Below are positions 29,193 to 38,768 of a DNA stretch of 64,000 bases, piece by piece. Origin of the DNA: Limnobacter sp. 130 (GTDB lineage Bacteria > Pseudomonadota > Gammaproteobacteria > Burkholderiales > Burkholderiaceae_B); contig NZ_LR732328.1 of the NCBI RefSeq assembly GCF_902506325.1, forward strand, positions 496,001 to 560,000, written 5' to 3'. Position 1 is the first letter of the stretch. Each line of letters begins with the position of its first letter. Below the pieces are notes generated by a model. That model saw nothing but the letters and a program-made list of their open reading frames with translations. It was not told the origin of the DNA and searched no databases. Both the position numbers and the translations under genes were made by a program.

Positions 29193-30317
29193 ATGTCAAT
29201 TAGTCCAATCAACGAAATTGTTGAAGAAATGCGTGCGGGCCGCATGGTCATTCTCGTCGATGAAGAAGACCGTGAAAACGAGGGCGACCTTGTGTTGGCC
29301 GCCGATTTTGTTACGCCAGAAGCAATCAATTTTATGGCCAAATATGGCCGGGGCCTGATTTGCCTGACATTGACCGAAGCCCGTTGCCGCGAATTGGGTC
29401 TGCGCCCGATGGTGGCTGCCAACGGTTCTTCGCATGGCACCAACTTTACCGTGTCTATCGAAGCTGCTGAGGGTGTGTCCACTGGCATTTCAGCGGCTGA
29501 CCGTTCCCACACCATTCGTGTGGCAGTCAACAAAAACGCAAAGCCCGAAGACTTGGTTCAGCCTGGCCACATTTTTCCGCTGACTGCCGTAAACGGTGGT
29601 GTTCTTATGCGAGCCGGCCACACAGAAGCAGGCTGCGATTTGTCTGCAATGGCTGGTTTAAGTCCAGCTTCCGTGATCTGCGAGATCATGAAAGACGACG
29701 GCACCATGGCCCGTTTGCCCGATCTGGTCGAGTTTGCCAAAGAACATAACTTGAAGATCGGTACCATTGCCGACCTTATTCAGTACCGCAGCACCAAAGA
29801 ATCCCTGATCGAGCGCATGCACGAACGTGTCATTGACACCGTGCAGGGCCAGTTCAATTGCATTTCTTTCCGTGACAAGCCAACGGGCAGCGCACATTTT
29901 GCGCTTGTGTATGGCCAGTTGAACCCGGATACAGAAGCCTTGGTGCGTGTGCACGAACCCACCTCGCTGATCGACTTTCTGGAAGTGAACTTGTCGGAGC
30001 ACTCATTCTCGATTCCCGCAGCCATGAAGAAAGTGGTGGAAGAAGGGGCAGGCGTCATTGTGCTGCTGAACTGCGATGTCTCCTCTGACCGCTTGTTGGG
30101 GCAGTTTGCTTCGCTCGACGACATTGAGCAGCGTGGCACAACCGCACGCAAGGGCGCTGGCTCGAACCCGGACCTGCGAACCTACGGTATCGGCGCACAA
30201 ATTTTGCGCGATTTGGGTGTGAACAAAATGAAATTGCTGTCCCGGCCACGGAAAATGCCAAGCATGACCGGGTTTGATTTGGAAGTGTCAGGTTATGTCA
30301 ACGGAGAAACGAAATGA
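29193..30317 (+). CDS. ribBA: 3,4-dihydroxy-2-butanone-4-phosphate synthase with degenerate GTP cyclohydrolase II domain
   Basis: Residues 1-200 form an intact RibB domain ([23 protein letters not shown]-like substrate loop, [11 protein letters not shown]) that makes the four-carbon precursor of riboflavin. Residues 205-374 resemble RibA, but the zinc-binding cysteines normally following RVHSEC are absent (here [14 protein letters not shown]), so GTP cyclohydrolase II activity is unlikely. Such RibB-RibX-like hybrids are known in proteobacteria. A separate ribA should exist elsewhere. The stop overlaps the ribH start (ATGA), and only 25 bases separate it from lnt, leaving no room for an FMN riboswitch. 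Confidence 0.93.
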   Translation: MSISPINEIVEEMRAGRMVILVDEEDRENEGDLVLAADFVTPEAINFMAKYGRGLICLTLTEARCRELGLRPMVAANGSSHGTNFTVSIEAAEGVSTGISAADRSHTIRVAVNKNAKPEDLVQPGHIFPLTAVNGGVLMRAGHTEAGCDLSAMAGLSPASVICEIMKDDGTMARLPDLVEFAKEHNLKIGTIADLIQYRSTKESLIERMHERVIDTVQGQFNCISFRDKPTGSAHFALVYGQLNPDTEALVRVHEPTSLIDFLEVNLSEHSFSIPAAMKKVVEEGAGVIVLLNCDVSSDRLLGQFASLDDIEQRGTTARKGAGSNPDLRTYGIGAQILRDLGVNKMKLLSRPRKMPSMTGFDLEVSGYVNGETK

Positions 30318-30820
30318 GCAACAGTCCAGGAAGTATGCCTGCTAATTTGAACGGCGATGGCATTCGTGTGGGTGTGGTTCAGGCCCGCTTCAACGAAGAA
30401 ATCACCAATGGCCTTTGGGCTGCCTGTTGCAGCGAGTTGCTGCGTTTGGGTGTGTTGAACGAGGATATTTTGCACATTACCGTGCCAGGTGCCATGGAAA
30501 TTCCAATTGCCTTGCAGCGACTGGCTTTTTCAGGTGAATTCGATGCCCTGATCGCTTTGGGCGCCGTGATCAAGGGTGATACCTATCATTTCGAGATTGT
30601 TTGCGGCGAGAGCGCGCGCGGCGTTTCAAGCGTGGCTTTGGCGCACGACGTGCCTGTGGTCAACATGGTCCTGACCACCTACACCGAAGAACAGGCCATT
30701 GAGCGCATTGAAGACAAAGGTGTTGATGCAGCGCGTTGTGCCGTGGAAATGGGCAATTTAATGATGACGCTGGACGACAACCTGCCCAGTGCTGATGACG
30801 AGGAAGAAGACGATGAGTGA
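30314..30820 (+). CDS. ribH: 6,7-dimethyl-8-ribityllumazine synthase
   Basis: RibH (168 aa) condenses the RibB product with the pyrimidine intermediate to give lumazine, the last precursor of riboflavin. VVQARFNEEIT, the VPGAMEIPIAL segment, LGAVIKGDTYHFEIV with the catalytic His, and LTTYTEEQA are all present. It ends in an acidic tail (ADDEEEDDE). Coupled to ribBA upstream (ATGA) and overlapping nusB by 8 bases downstream; ribH-nusB-thiL is a classic order. Confidence 0.97.
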   Translation: MSNSPGSMPANLNGDGIRVGVVQARFNEEITNGLWAACCSELLRLGVLNEDILHITVPGAMEIPIALQRLAFSGEFDALIALGAVIKGDTYHFEIVCGESARGVSSVALAHDVPVVNMVLTTYTEEQAIERIEDKGVDAARCAVEMGNLMMTLDDNLPSADDEEEDDE

Positions 30821-31301
30821 AGCCAGCAGGCCTGAATCAGGCAAGAGGCAAGGGCACACACGCAACGCTCGACGTCGATCCCGCGAATTGGCCTTGCAGG
30901 GTTTGTATCAGTGGTTTTTGAATCCCACCGAGGTCGGTGAAGTGGATGCGCACATTCGCAACGCCCCCGGTTTCGACAAGGCTGACCGTGAACACTATGA
31001 ATCGCTTTTGCATGGTTCTGTTCATCACCTTGAAGACTTGATGCATCAAATCCAGCCATTCATCGACCGACCTTGGGGTGAACTCAGCCCGGTTGAAAAG
31101 GCTGTTTTGGTACTTGCCAGCCATGAGATGAATACCCATGCTGAAATTCCCTATCGGGTTGTAATCAATGAGGCTGTCGAACTCACCAAAACCTTTGGGG
31201 GTACCGACGCTTTCAAGTTCGTCAATGGCGTGCTCGACAAAGTAGCCGCTCAGGCGCGTGATTCCGAAATCAAGGCCCAGGCGAATAGTCAGTCCAGCTA
31301 A
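30813..31301 (+). CDS. nusB: Transcription antitermination factor NusB
   Basis: NusB (162 aa) binds boxA RNA with NusE (S10) during rRNA antitermination. ARRRSRELALQGLYQWFLNP, the SPVEKAVLVLASHEM stretch and PYRVVINEAVELTKTFGGTDAFKFVNGVLDK are typical; each is partly sufficient for recognition. ATG 30813 lies inside the ribH end. A thiL gene with a TTG start follows after 15 bases. Confidence 0.96.
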   Translation: MSEASRPESGKRQGHTRNARRRSRELALQGLYQWFLNPTEVGEVDAHIRNAPGFDKADREHYESLLHGSVHHLEDLMHQIQPFIDRPWGELSPVEKAVLVLASHEMNTHAEIPYRVVINEAVELTKTFGGTDAFKFVNGVLDKVAAQARDSEIKAQANSQSS

Positions 31302-31316
31302 TACTCAAGAGGCGTT

Positions 31317-32393
31317 TTGGAATTCGACCTTATTCATCGCCATTTCAAAACGCCTTTTGGCCCGTTGGCGCGGGCCAATGCTGACACAGTCTTGCTTGGT
31401 ATTGGCGATGACTGTGCCGCACTTCAAATTTCTCCGGGTCAGAATCTATTCACCTCCACCGACACCTTGGTTGAAGGTGTGCATTTCTTTTCCGACGATG
31501 CGCCGCGTACAACAGGCTGGAAAGCACTGGCTTGTAATCTGTCGGACTTGGCTGCCAGTGGGGCCACGCCATTGGGATTCACCCTGAATTTAAGTTTGCC
31601 CGAGGTCGATGAAACATGGCTTGCCGGTTTTTCGGCAGGTTTGCTCGAGGTGGCCACCCGATTTAACTGCCCACTTGTGGGTGGTGACACCACGTCTGCC
31701 GGGTTGAATACTTTGAAAACCGTGTCGATCACCGTGTTTGGGCAAGCGGCCGCATCTCACCGCGGGTTCAACCGGGGGCATGCAAAAGCGGATGAGGGAA
31801 TCTGGGTTAGCGGCACCCCCGGGCTGGCTCGGCTCGGGCTTTTACTTGAATACCAAAAGCGTGGCCGTTTGGCGGAATGTTGCCGGGGTGCCGAGTTGCA
31901 AAAGGTCCAGGCCTTGTTGGCCGTATTGCCCGAACATCTGGTTCGGCAGGCTGTGAGCCGGCTTGAAATGCCAGTGCCGCGAATTGAACTTGGGTTGATG
32001 CTTCACGGCCTGGCCAGTGCCTGTCTGGACCTTTCCGATGGTCTAAGTGGCGATCTGGCTCATGTTTTAAAAGCCAGTGAAGTTGCAGCCGTACTTTCTC
32101 AGACAAGCCTGGAGTCCATTTGGCGGCATCTTTGGCCCGAAATTGATCAACACGCTGATGTTGCCGGGTTGTTGAAAACGCTGATTGCACAAACCTTGAA
32201 AGGCGGTGACGATTTCGAATTGTGCTGGACAGCCCACCCGCGACATCGCGATGCAATACAATCCTTGGGCGCGGGTCTTCATTGTGTGGGCATTATTGAG
32301 CAGGGAAGCGGACTGTGGCTTCGAACCCCGGGAGAAGAGCGCAAGCGTATTTCTGGAACTTCTTACAATCATTTTGCCGAGAGCAAGAATTGA
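31317..32393 (+). CDS. thiL: Thiamine-monophosphate kinase
   Basis: ThiL (358 aa) phosphorylates thiamine monophosphate to the active diphosphate. The start FDLIHRHF, LLGIGDDCAAL, the STDTLVEGVHF metal-binding segment, and VGGDTTSAGLNTLKTVSITVFG define the family. The initiation codon is TTG at 31317, with AAGAGG placed about 7 bases before it. pgpA follows, overlapping by 4 bases, the same nusB-thiL-pgpA order as in E. coli. Confidence 0.95.
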   Translation: MEFDLIHRHFKTPFGPLARANADTVLLGIGDDCAALQISPGQNLFTSTDTLVEGVHFFSDDAPRTTGWKALACNLSDLAASGATPLGFTLNLSLPEVDETWLAGFSAGLLEVATRFNCPLVGGDTTSAGLNTLKTVSITVFGQAAASHRGFNRGHAKADEGIWVSGTPGLARLGLLLEYQKRGRLAECCRGAELQKVQALLAVLPEHLVRQAVSRLEMPVPRIELGLMLHGLASACLDLSDGLSGDLAHVLKASEVAAVLSQTSLESIWRHLWPEIDQHADVAGLLKTLIAQTLKGGDDFELCWTAHPRHRDAIQSLGAGLHCVGIIEQGSGLWLRTPGEERKRISGTSYNHFAESKN

Positions 32394-32896
32394 CCTCAAA
32401 CCACAGTCGCAGACCGAATTGGCGTTTTATGTTGGCCCACCCGGCTCACTTGTTGGCCTTGGGTTTTGGCAGTGGTTTGGCGTGGTTTTTGCCGGGAACA
32501 TTCGGCACATTGATGGGTTGGTTGTTATACCTGTGGCTTGATCCCTACCTGGCTGGTAGCCAGTGGGTTTGGGCAATAGCTGGTGCCTTCTTGGCGGGCG
32601 TGTGGGCTTGCCAGGTTACGGGCAAAGCTTTGGGAGTTATTGATCACGGCGGCATTGTATGGGATGAAATCGTGGCAATCTGGCTGGTGTTGTTTGTGGC
32701 CTCCAACCACTTTTCCGGTCCAGCTGCCCAACTGGCCTGCGTGGCGCTTTTCCGGTTTTATGACATGGTGAAACCGCCCCCCATCCGTTGGTTCGACCGA
32801 CATTGGAAAAACGGTTTTGGTGTTATGTTCGACGACATCGTGGCGGCCTTCATGACGCTGCTTACACTGGCGGTTTATTTGTATTTTTTGAAGTGA
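32390..32896 (+). CDS. pgpA: Phosphatidylglycerophosphatase A
   Basis: PgpA (168 aa) dephosphorylates phosphatidylglycerol phosphate at the inner membrane. AHPAHLLALGFGSGL, PGTFGTLMG, the IVWDEIVAIW metal-binding helix and FRFYDMVKPPPI are family hallmarks; about four membrane segments are seen. The likely start is TTG 32390, overlapping the thiL stop; an internal ATG at 32429 would cut the usual N-terminal lead-in. pncC follows after 31 bases. Confidence 0.93.
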   Translation: MTSNHSRRPNWRFMLAHPAHLLALGFGSGLAWFLPGTFGTLMGWLLYLWLDPYLAGSQWVWAIAGAFLAGVWACQVTGKALGVIDHGGIVWDEIVAIWLVLFVASNHFSGPAAQLACVALFRFYDMVKPPPIRWFDRHWKNGFGVMFDDIVAAFMTLLTLAVYLYFLK

Positions 32897-32927
32897 ACCG
32901 ATTTTCCAACCTATTACGGGGAGCCTC

Positions 32928-33425
32928 TTGAGCAATCCAGACCAAGCACTTTTGCTGCAAATTGCGGACACATTCAATGCATCGGCTGGCAAACTCGGCG
33001 TGGTCGAGTCTTGCACGGGTGGTGGGCTTGGCGCGGCATTGACCAGTATTTCGGGTTCAAGTGACTGGTTTGAGGGTGGGCTGATTACCTATTCAAACAA
33101 AGTCAAAATGAAGTCAGTGTATGTTCGTGAGTCCACGTTGGAGCAACACGGGGCAGTCAGTGAAGAGTGCGTCAAAGAAATGGCCAATGGGGGCATGATC
33201 GCATTGGGTGTGGATTGTTGCCTGTCTGTGTCTGGCATTGCCGGGCCAGGGGGTGGTTCAGCCAACAAGCCCGTGGGCACAGTGTGGTTTGGCTTGGCGG
33301 TGCGGCACAGGTCAATTGAAGCTTTTCACCATGTTTTTGAAGGAGATCGTGACTCCGTTCGCCAGCAGGCAGTACAAGCCGGGTTAACTATACTTTCAAA
33401 AGTATCACTCAAAAAGGCTGTATAG
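32928..33425 (+). CDS. pncC: Nicotinamide-nucleotide amidase (CinA C-terminal domain)
   Basis: A single-domain CinA-C protein (165 aa) that deamidates NMN back to nicotinic acid mononucleotide in pyridine nucleotide recycling. VVESCTGGGLGAALT, the GLITYSNKVKM segment and VSGIAGPGGGSANKPVGTVW are typical. The start is TTG 32928 with a good GGGGAG 5 bases upstream. It precedes recA as in many proteobacteria, and a LexA box overlaps its 3' end. Confidence 0.94.
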   Translation: MSNPDQALLLQIADTFNASAGKLGVVESCTGGGLGAALTSISGSSDWFEGGLITYSNKVKMKSVYVRESTLEQHGAVSEECVKEMANGGMIALGVDCCLSVSGIAGPGGGSANKPVGTVWFGLAVRHRSIEAFHHVFEGDRDSVRQQAVQAGLTILSKVSLKKAV

Positions 33426-33433
33426 ATTTACAG
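33418..33433. promoter_or_regulatory. LexA (SOS) box upstream of recA
   Basis: CTGTATAGATTTACAG is a close match to the CTG-N10-CAG LexA operator. It overlaps the pncC stop codon (33423-33425) and lies 55 bases before the recA start, in the promoter region. It predicts induction of recA (and recX by readthrough) after DNA damage. Confidence 0.88.
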
Positions 33434-33487
33434 TAAAAATTGTGCAATAATTCAGAAATCGAAACCCAATTCAGTTGAAGGCAGACC

Positions 33488-34567
33488 ATGGAAGATCTCA
33501 GAACAAAGAACCAATCCTCAGAAAAAGTCAAAGCCCTGGCCGCCGCGCTTAGCCAAATCGAGAAGCAGTTTGGCAAGGGCAGTATCATGCGTTTTGGTGA
33601 AAATGAGATCATCGACGACATTCAGTCGGTATCAACCGGTTCCTTGGGTCTCGATATTGCCTTGGGCATCGGTGGCTTGCCACGTGGCCGCGTCGTCGAA
33701 ATTTATGGGCCTGAATCATCTGGTAAAACCACTCTGACTTTACAAGTAATTGCTGAAATGCAAAAACTTGGCGGCACCTGTGCGTTTATCGATGCTGAAC
33801 ACGCGCTCGATGTTCAATACGCTTCCAAATTGGGCGTTAATTTGCCCGATCTGCTGATTTCCCAGCCTGACACTGGCGAGCAGGCACTGGAAATTGTTGA
33901 TGCTTTGGTTCGTTCGGGTTCGGTAGACTTGGTCGTCATTGATTCGGTGGCAGCGCTAACCCCCAAAGCCGAAATTGAAGGTGATATGGGCGACTCACTG
34001 CCTGGCTTGCAAGCCAGATTGATGAGCCAGGCCTTGCGCAAATTAACGGCCAACATCAAGCGTACAAATTGCCTGGTTGTCTTTATTAACCAAATCCGAA
34101 TGAAAATTGGTGTCATGTTTGGCAGCCCGGAAACCACCACAGGTGGCAACGCCTTGAAATTCTATTCGTCTGTTCGTCTGGATATTCGGCGAATTGGTGC
34201 GATCAAAAAAGGCGACGAGGTTATTGGCAGTGAAACCCGCGTCAAGGTGGTTAAAAACAAGGTAAGCCCGCCATTCAAACAAGCTGAATTCGACATTTTG
34301 TACGGTCAAGGTACGTCTCGAGAGGGGGAGGTTGTTGATCTGGGCGTGTTGCATGGCTTCGTAGACAAAGCCGGTGCTTGGTATTCCTACAATGGCGAGA
34401 AAATTGGTCAAGGCAAAGACAACGCCCGTGACTTCCTGAAGGCCAATTCCGCAATGTCTGCCGAGATCGAGAACAAAATTCGTGAAAAGCTCGGTGTGCG
34501 TTTGCTTGAGGCTGCAGCGTCAGCCCCAGTTGCCAAGAAGAAGAATGAAGTCGAAGACGCCGAGTAA
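33488..34567 (+). CDS. recA: Recombinase RecA
   Basis: RecA (359 aa) forms filaments on single-stranded DNA for homologous recombination and triggers LexA cleavage. Walker [13 protein letters not shown] near residues 75-86, Walker [13 protein letters not shown], and the DNA-binding loops L1 ([18 protein letters not shown]) and L2 ([20 protein letters not shown]) are intact. The acidic C-terminus ends VEDAE. A LexA box lies upstream and recX overlaps the 3' end by 23 bases. Confidence 0.99.
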   Translation: MEDLRTKNQSSEKVKALAAALSQIEKQFGKGSIMRFGENEIIDDIQSVSTGSLGLDIALGIGGLPRGRVVEIYGPESSGKTTLTLQVIAEMQKLGGTCAFIDAEHALDVQYASKLGVNLPDLLISQPDTGEQALEIVDALVRSGSVDLVVIDSVAALTPKAEIEGDMGDSLPGLQARLMSQALRKLTANIKRTNCLVVFINQIRMKIGVMFGSPETTTGGNALKFYSSVRLDIRRIGAIKKGDEVIGSETRVKVVKNKVSPPFKQAEFDILYGQGTSREGEVVDLGVLHGFVDKAGAWYSYNGEKIGQGKDNARDFLKANSAMSAEIENKIREKLGVRLLEAAASAPVAKKKNEVEDAE

Positions 34568-35105
34568 GCGTTCTTTCGGGGGTGCCACAGGCTTGAGCAA
34601 GCCCGTGGCCTCCGCCAAATCAAAGGCTGTTGCACTGCTCGCCCGAAGGGAGCACAGCCAGTCAGAACTTCGAGCCAAGTTATTACAACGCGGATACGAG
34701 TCCAGTGAAGTGGAGGAGGCCATTGAGTGGGCTACTTCACACCAATTTCAGTCTGATGAGCGTTTTAAGCTGAGTCTGTTTCGCAGGCGCGCGCCCACCT
34801 TCGGTGATAGGGCGATCACGGCTGAATTGGGACAACACGGTTTGGGCGACGTTAAATCGATTTCAGAAACAGACTCCGACGCACATACCCTGACCGGTGA
34901 AGAGGACAGGGCCTATGACTGGATCAAACGCAGACAGTTCTCAAGCCTGGACACTGTGTTGAACAGTGATGCGGGAATCGACCAGGCACAACTGTTAACT
35001 TTGAAATCCAAGGTATACAGAGGACTTTCCGCTCGCGGGTTTGAATTTGGCAACATAGAACGCGCCTGGCGTCGCATTCTAGCTGAGTTCAAATCCAATG
35101 CGTGA
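34545..35105 (+). CDS. recX: Regulatory protein RecX
   Basis: RecX (186 aa) caps and destabilises RecA filaments. The repeated three-helix units are recognisable by [20 protein letters not shown] and the later [18 protein letters not shown]. There is a basic N-terminal extension of about 30 residues. ATG 34545 lies within the recA end, so translation is coupled. The following 268 bases before sucC contain no gene. Confidence 0.9.
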   Translation: MKSKTPSKRSFGGATGLSKPVASAKSKAVALLARREHSQSELRAKLLQRGYESSEVEEAIEWATSHQFQSDERFKLSLFRRRAPTFGDRAITAELGQHGLGDVKSISETDSDAHTLTGEEDRAYDWIKRRQFSSLDTVLNSDAGIDQAQLLTLKSKVYRGLSARGFEFGNIERAWRRILAEFKSNA

Positions 35106-35373
35106 TATCATCTCGCTCGGCTTATGTGTTTCCATAGAAGTGATAGTCTAGTTAAATAACGAAGCGTTATTCAACGACACAAGAAGCAAAGAAAGAGATG
35201 GATAAAAACCTTCATAGCATGCTCGGCATGCCTCGTCCTTGCCTCGGCTTTACGTCCGAGAACCCGCTTGCGCTGTCACGCGAAAAAAACACTCTCCACT
35301 TTACAATGTTGTCAGTTCAGTCGCCTTGTTGCGTCTAGCCGATTTGCATTAACTTTCCCAGCAAGGAATTCAA
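35106..35373. other. Structured intergenic region / sucC leader
   Basis: No protein or RNA gene is recognised. Several short inverted repeats occur: AATAACG-AAG-CGTTATT (35155-35171), GCATGC-TCG-GCATGC (35217-35231) and CTCGG...CCGAG (35243-35260). None has a T-run, so none is a clear terminator. The region probably contains the sucCD promoter and a long 5' leader. Confidence 0.4.
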
Positions 35374-36540
35374 ATGAAGATTCACGAGTATCAAGGCAAG
35401 GAAATTCTGAAGAAGTACGGTGTGGTTGTGCCAACCGGCTACCCCTGTTATTCAATCGACGAGGCCATGGCTGCCGCGGAAAAACTGGGTGGTCCGGTGT
35501 GGGTCGTGAAGGCGCAAATCCATGCGGGTGGTCGCGGCATGGGCGGTGGCGTGAAGGTTGCCAAAAGCCTGGCAGATGTAAAAACTTATGCAAGCCAAAT
35601 TCTGGGCATGCAGTTGATTACCCACCAAACCAGCCCCGAAGGCCAGAAAGTGAGCCGTTTGTTGGTTGAAGAGGGTGCGGACATCAAGAAAGAATACTAT
35701 GTGGGTATGGTCGTCGACCGTGTTACCCAACGTGTATGTGTCATGGCGTCAAGCGAAGGCGGCATGGAAATTGAAGAGGTTGCAGAGCACACGCCCGACC
35801 TGATTCACAAAGTGTATGTTGATCCCGTATCTGGTTTGACCGACGCAGAAGCTGACGATTTGGCTGTAAAAATTGGTATCCCCGCCGGTTCGGTGGCCAA
35901 GGCACGTGTCGCATTTCAGGGTTTGTACAAAGCCTTTTGGGAAACTGACGCCAGCCTGGCCGAAATTAACCCGCTCATTCTGACTGGTTCAGGCGACATC
36001 ATCGCCCTGGACGCAAAGTTGAACTTTGATTCCAACGCTTTGCATCGCCACCCTGAAATCGTAGCCTTGCGAGATTTGGCTGAAGAAGATCCGGCAGAAA
36101 TCGAGGCCAGTAAGTTTGACCTCAGCTACATTAGCCTAGACGGTAACATTGGTTGTTTGGTCAACGGCGCTGGTTTGGCCATGGCCACAATGGATACCAT
36201 CAAATTGTTTGGTGGCGAGCCAGCCAACTTCCTGGATGTGGGTGGTGGTGCCACAACCGAGAAAGTGACTGAAGCTTTCAAAATCATGTTGAAAAACCCC
36301 AACCTGAAGGCCATTTTGGTGAATATTTTCGGCGGCATCATGCGTTGCGATGTGATCGCAGATGGCGTGGTTGCTGCATCGAAAGCGGTGGGTTTGTCGG
36401 TTCCCTTGGTAGTGCGCATGAAAGGTACGAACGAAGATTTGGGCAAGAAAATTCTGGCCGAATCTGGTTTGCCGATCATTGCAGCGAACACCATGGGTGA
36501 GGCTGCTCAAAAAGTGGTGGCTGCTACCAAAGGTGCTTAA
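35374..36540 (+). CDS. sucC: Succinyl-CoA synthetase beta subunit (ADP-forming)
   Basis: SucC (388 aa) is the ATP-grasp beta subunit that, with SucD, converts succinyl-CoA to succinate with formation of ATP in the TCA cycle. [17 protein letters not shown], the [14 protein letters not shown] loop, LAEINPLI and [14 protein letters not shown] are characteristic. An AGGAATT ribosome site precedes ATG 35374. sucD follows after 53 bases. Confidence 0.98.
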   Translation: MKIHEYQGKEILKKYGVVVPTGYPCYSIDEAMAAAEKLGGPVWVVKAQIHAGGRGMGGGVKVAKSLADVKTYASQILGMQLITHQTSPEGQKVSRLLVEEGADIKKEYYVGMVVDRVTQRVCVMASSEGGMEIEEVAEHTPDLIHKVYVDPVSGLTDAEADDLAVKIGIPAGSVAKARVAFQGLYKAFWETDASLAEINPLILTGSGDIIALDAKLNFDSNALHRHPEIVALRDLAEEDPAEIEASKFDLSYISLDGNIGCLVNGAGLAMATMDTIKLFGGEPANFLDVGGGATTEKVTEAFKIMLKNPNLKAILVNIFGGIMRCDVIADGVVAASKAVGLSVPLVVRMKGTNEDLGKKILAESGLPIIAANTMGEAAQKVVAATKGA

Positions 36541-36593
36541 GCGCCTGGTGCTCCACATTTGACAGCCATTCAACACGAAAAAGGATTTTCACA

Positions 36594-37481
36594 ATGTCTA
36601 TTCTCATTAACAAAGACACCAAGGTAATTACCCAGGGTATTACTGGTAAAACTGGTCAGTTCCACACGCGCATGTGCCGTGAATATGCCAACGGCAATAA
36701 CTGTTTCGTAGCGGGTGTGAACCCGAAGAAAGCCGGCGAGGACTTCGAAGGCGTGCCTATTTTTGGCACCGTGGCCGATGCCAAAAAGCAAACTGGCGCC
36801 AATGCCTCAGTTATTTATGTACCACCTCCCTTCGCGGCTGCTGCCATTTGGGAAGCAGTCGAAGCCGATCTGGACCTGGTGATTTGTATCACCGAAGGCA
36901 TTCCTGTTCGCGACATGATCGAAGTACGCGATCGCATGCGTCGTGAAGGCCGTAAAACAATCGTAGTCGGTCCAAACTGCCCAGGCGTAATCACACCTGA
37001 TGAAATCAAGATCGGCATCATGCCCGGCCACATTCACAAGAAGGGTCGTATTGGTGTTGTATCCCGCTCAGGTACCCTGACTTACGAAGCGGTGGGTCAG
37101 TTGAGTGAGTTGGGCTTGGGCCAGTCCACTGCCGTGGGTATTGGCGGCGATCCCGTGAATGGATTGAAGCACATTGATGTCATGCGCATGTTCAATGATG
37201 ATCCGGACACGGATGCTGTAGTCATGATTGGCGAAATTGGCGGTAGCGATGAAGAAGAAGCTGCGTTGTGGGTCAAGGACAATATGACCAAGCCAGTGGT
37301 TGGTTTCATTGCTGGTGTCACAGCGCCCCCCGGGAAGCGTATGGGCCATGCAGGTGCCATTATCTCTGGCGGTAAAGGTACAGCTCAGGAAAAACTGGCC
37401 ATTATGGAAGAGTGCGGTATCACTGTGACCAAAGACCCCTCGGTCATGGGTCAATTGCTGAAAAAGGCAATCGGCGCCTAA
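36594..37481 (+). CDS. sucD: Succinyl-CoA synthetase alpha subunit
   Basis: SucD (295 aa) binds CoA and carries the phosphohistidine intermediate. The N-terminal CoA-binding Rossmann unit ([26 protein letters not shown]), [14 protein letters not shown], and the catalytic His in [18 protein letters not shown] are present. Terminator at 37515-37555 closes the sucCD transcript. Confidence 0.98.
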   Translation: MSILINKDTKVITQGITGKTGQFHTRMCREYANGNNCFVAGVNPKKAGEDFEGVPIFGTVADAKKQTGANASVIYVPPPFAAAAIWEAVEADLDLVICITEGIPVRDMIEVRDRMRREGRKTIVVGPNCPGVITPDEIKIGIMPGHIHKKGRIGVVSRSGTLTYEAVGQLSELGLGQSTAVGIGGDPVNGLKHIDVMRMFNDDPDTDAVVMIGEIGGSDEEEAALWVKDNMTKPVVGFIAGVTAPPGKRMGHAGAIISGGKGTAQEKLAIMEECGITVTKDPSVMGQLLKKAIGA

Positions 37482-37514
37482 GAGTCTGCACTGGGTCTCA
37501 ATGGCCAACTACGC

Positions 37515-37555
37515 AAACCCCACTGTTCACCCTGAATGGTGGGGTTTTTGTTTTT
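37515..37555 (+). terminator. Terminator after sucCD
   Basis: Stem AAACCCCAC / GTGGGGTTT (37515-37523 with 37538-37546) with a partly paired 14-base interior, then a T-rich run (TTTTTGTTTTT). It isolates the pilin gene from sucCD. Confidence 0.85.
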
Positions 37556-37637
37556 AACCCTAGCGGGGGTACTTCGCGCAGGCTGAACACCGAAGAATGG
37601 TCTCTCAACACCACTTTTCGATGTGAGGAATGCGACG

Positions 37638-38141
37638 ATGATTACTCCAAAAACCTTTACCCGAAGCAAGATTTCGAAGGGTTTTACCCTGATCGAATTG
37701 ATGATTGGCATTGCAATTATTGGCGTGCTGTCTGCCATCGCAATTCCAGCGTTTCAGGATTATCTGAATCGCGCCAAGGTCACCGAATTGATGAATATTG
37801 CCCAGTCTTGCAAGGCGGGTATTATCGAGTTCACCGCAACTACAAATGCATGGCCAGCCAACGCGGGCGATGCCGGGTGTCAGTCCAACGTAGCGGCCCA
37901 AAGTCAGTACGCACGTCAATTGCTGGTTGGTGCAAACGGAAGAATTCAGGTGACATTTCAAGCCAACACGGTGGCGGCCGGCATTGTTGCTAACAATTTC
38001 ATTGCCTTGATTCCATTCACAGGTGGAGTAAGGCATACAGACCCTTTGCAGCCTGTGGGAGAATGGCGCTGCGTAACTAATGTCACCGCCGAGTTCCGGC
38101 GCTACTTACCGGCAGCCTGCCGTAACAACAACGTTAACTAG
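37638..38141 (+). CDS. Type IV pilin-like protein
   Basis: A 167-residue prepilin. The leader MITPKTFTRSKISKG ends at Gly15, followed by Phe16 and the invariant Glu20 (mature position 5) in FTLIELMIGIAIIG. The mature protein of 152 residues has two likely disulfides, Cys58-Cys81 and Cys145-Cys161, the latter forming the D-region loop of major pilins. ATG 37638 has GAGGA 8 bases upstream; a GTG at 37623 is an alternative. No other pilus gene is nearby, and it stands alone between sucD and moaC, so it may be a major pilin PilA expressed on its own. Confidence 0.88.
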   Translation: MITPKTFTRSKISKGFTLIELMIGIAIIGVLSAIAIPAFQDYLNRAKVTELMNIAQSCKAGIIEFTATTNAWPANAGDAGCQSNVAAQSQYARQLLVGANGRIQVTFQANTVAAGIVANNFIALIPFTGGVRHTDPLQPVGEWRCVTNVTAEFRRYLPAACRNNNVN

Positions 38142-38144
38142 TAT

Positions 38145-38615
38145 TTATCGACTGAAATCACTCTTGCCGCCGCGTTTTTCCACTAGCTTGGTTTGCGTCA
38201 TCACCATGCCTTTGTCTATCGCTTTAAGCATGTCGTAAATGGTCAGAAGCCCTACCTGAACACCGGTCAGGGCTTCCATTTCAACGCCGGTTTTACCCAC
38301 TGTTTGCGCCGTACAGGTGCAGTGCACCTCGCACAGTTCATCGTTTAGTTCAAATTCAACAGCCAATCGAGTCAGGGGTAGTGGGTGGCAAAGTGGAATT
38401 AGATCAGAAGTTCGTTTGGCACCCTGAATTGCAGCAATTCGTGCCACTCCCAGCACATCACCCTTCTTGGCTGTCCCCGATTTCAAAACAGCGTAAGCCT
38501 CGCGGCCCAATTGTATGGTCCCTGTGGCCACCGCTTTGCGTTCTGTCTCGCTTTTGCCGCCCACATCGACCATGTGTGCATTGCCTTCCTGGTCAAAATG
38601 CGTGAGTCCGTTCAT
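38145..38615 (-). CDS. moaC: Cyclic pyranopterin monophosphate synthase
   Basis: MoaC (156 aa) forms cyclic pyranopterin monophosphate with MoaA, the first stage of molybdenum cofactor synthesis. [17 protein letters not shown], the [11 protein letters not shown] catalytic segment and [20 protein letters not shown] are invariant features. It converges on the pilin gene with a 3-base gap and is divergent from the BepA-like gene. No other mo gene is in the window. Confidence 0.97.
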   Translation of the reverse strand: MNGLTHFDQEGNAHMVDVGGKSETERKAVATGTIQLGREAYAVLKSGTAKKGDVLGVARIAAIQGAKRTSDLIPLCHPLPLTRLAVEFELNDELCEVHCTCTAQTVGKTGVEMEALTGVQVGLLTIYDMLKAIDKGMVMTQTKLVEKRGGKSDFSR

Positions 38616-38715
38616 TGTTGTAATCCCCTGCTAACTGATTTTCCAAACTTCAATGGTGCCTGCTGCATTTACCTAAATTTACCCATGGAAACACAACACA
38701 AAGCCCGAAGTTGAT

Positions 38716-38743
38716 TGAACTTGTTTTTCATCGCGCTATCATA
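38716..38743 (+). promoter_or_regulatory. Predicted promoter of the M48 protease gene
   Basis: TTGAAC (-35, 38716-38721) and TATCAT (-10, 38738-38743) are 16 bases apart. Transcription would begin near 38750, which supports ATG 38769 and excludes an upstream in-frame start at 38715. Confidence 0.5.
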
Positions 38744-38768
38744 CCCAGACTATCACCGTAAAAAGCCC

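Noticed and set aside
35155-35171. AATAACG-AAG-CGTTATT hairpin as recX terminator
   Set aside because: The stem is A+T-rich, short and not followed by a T-run.
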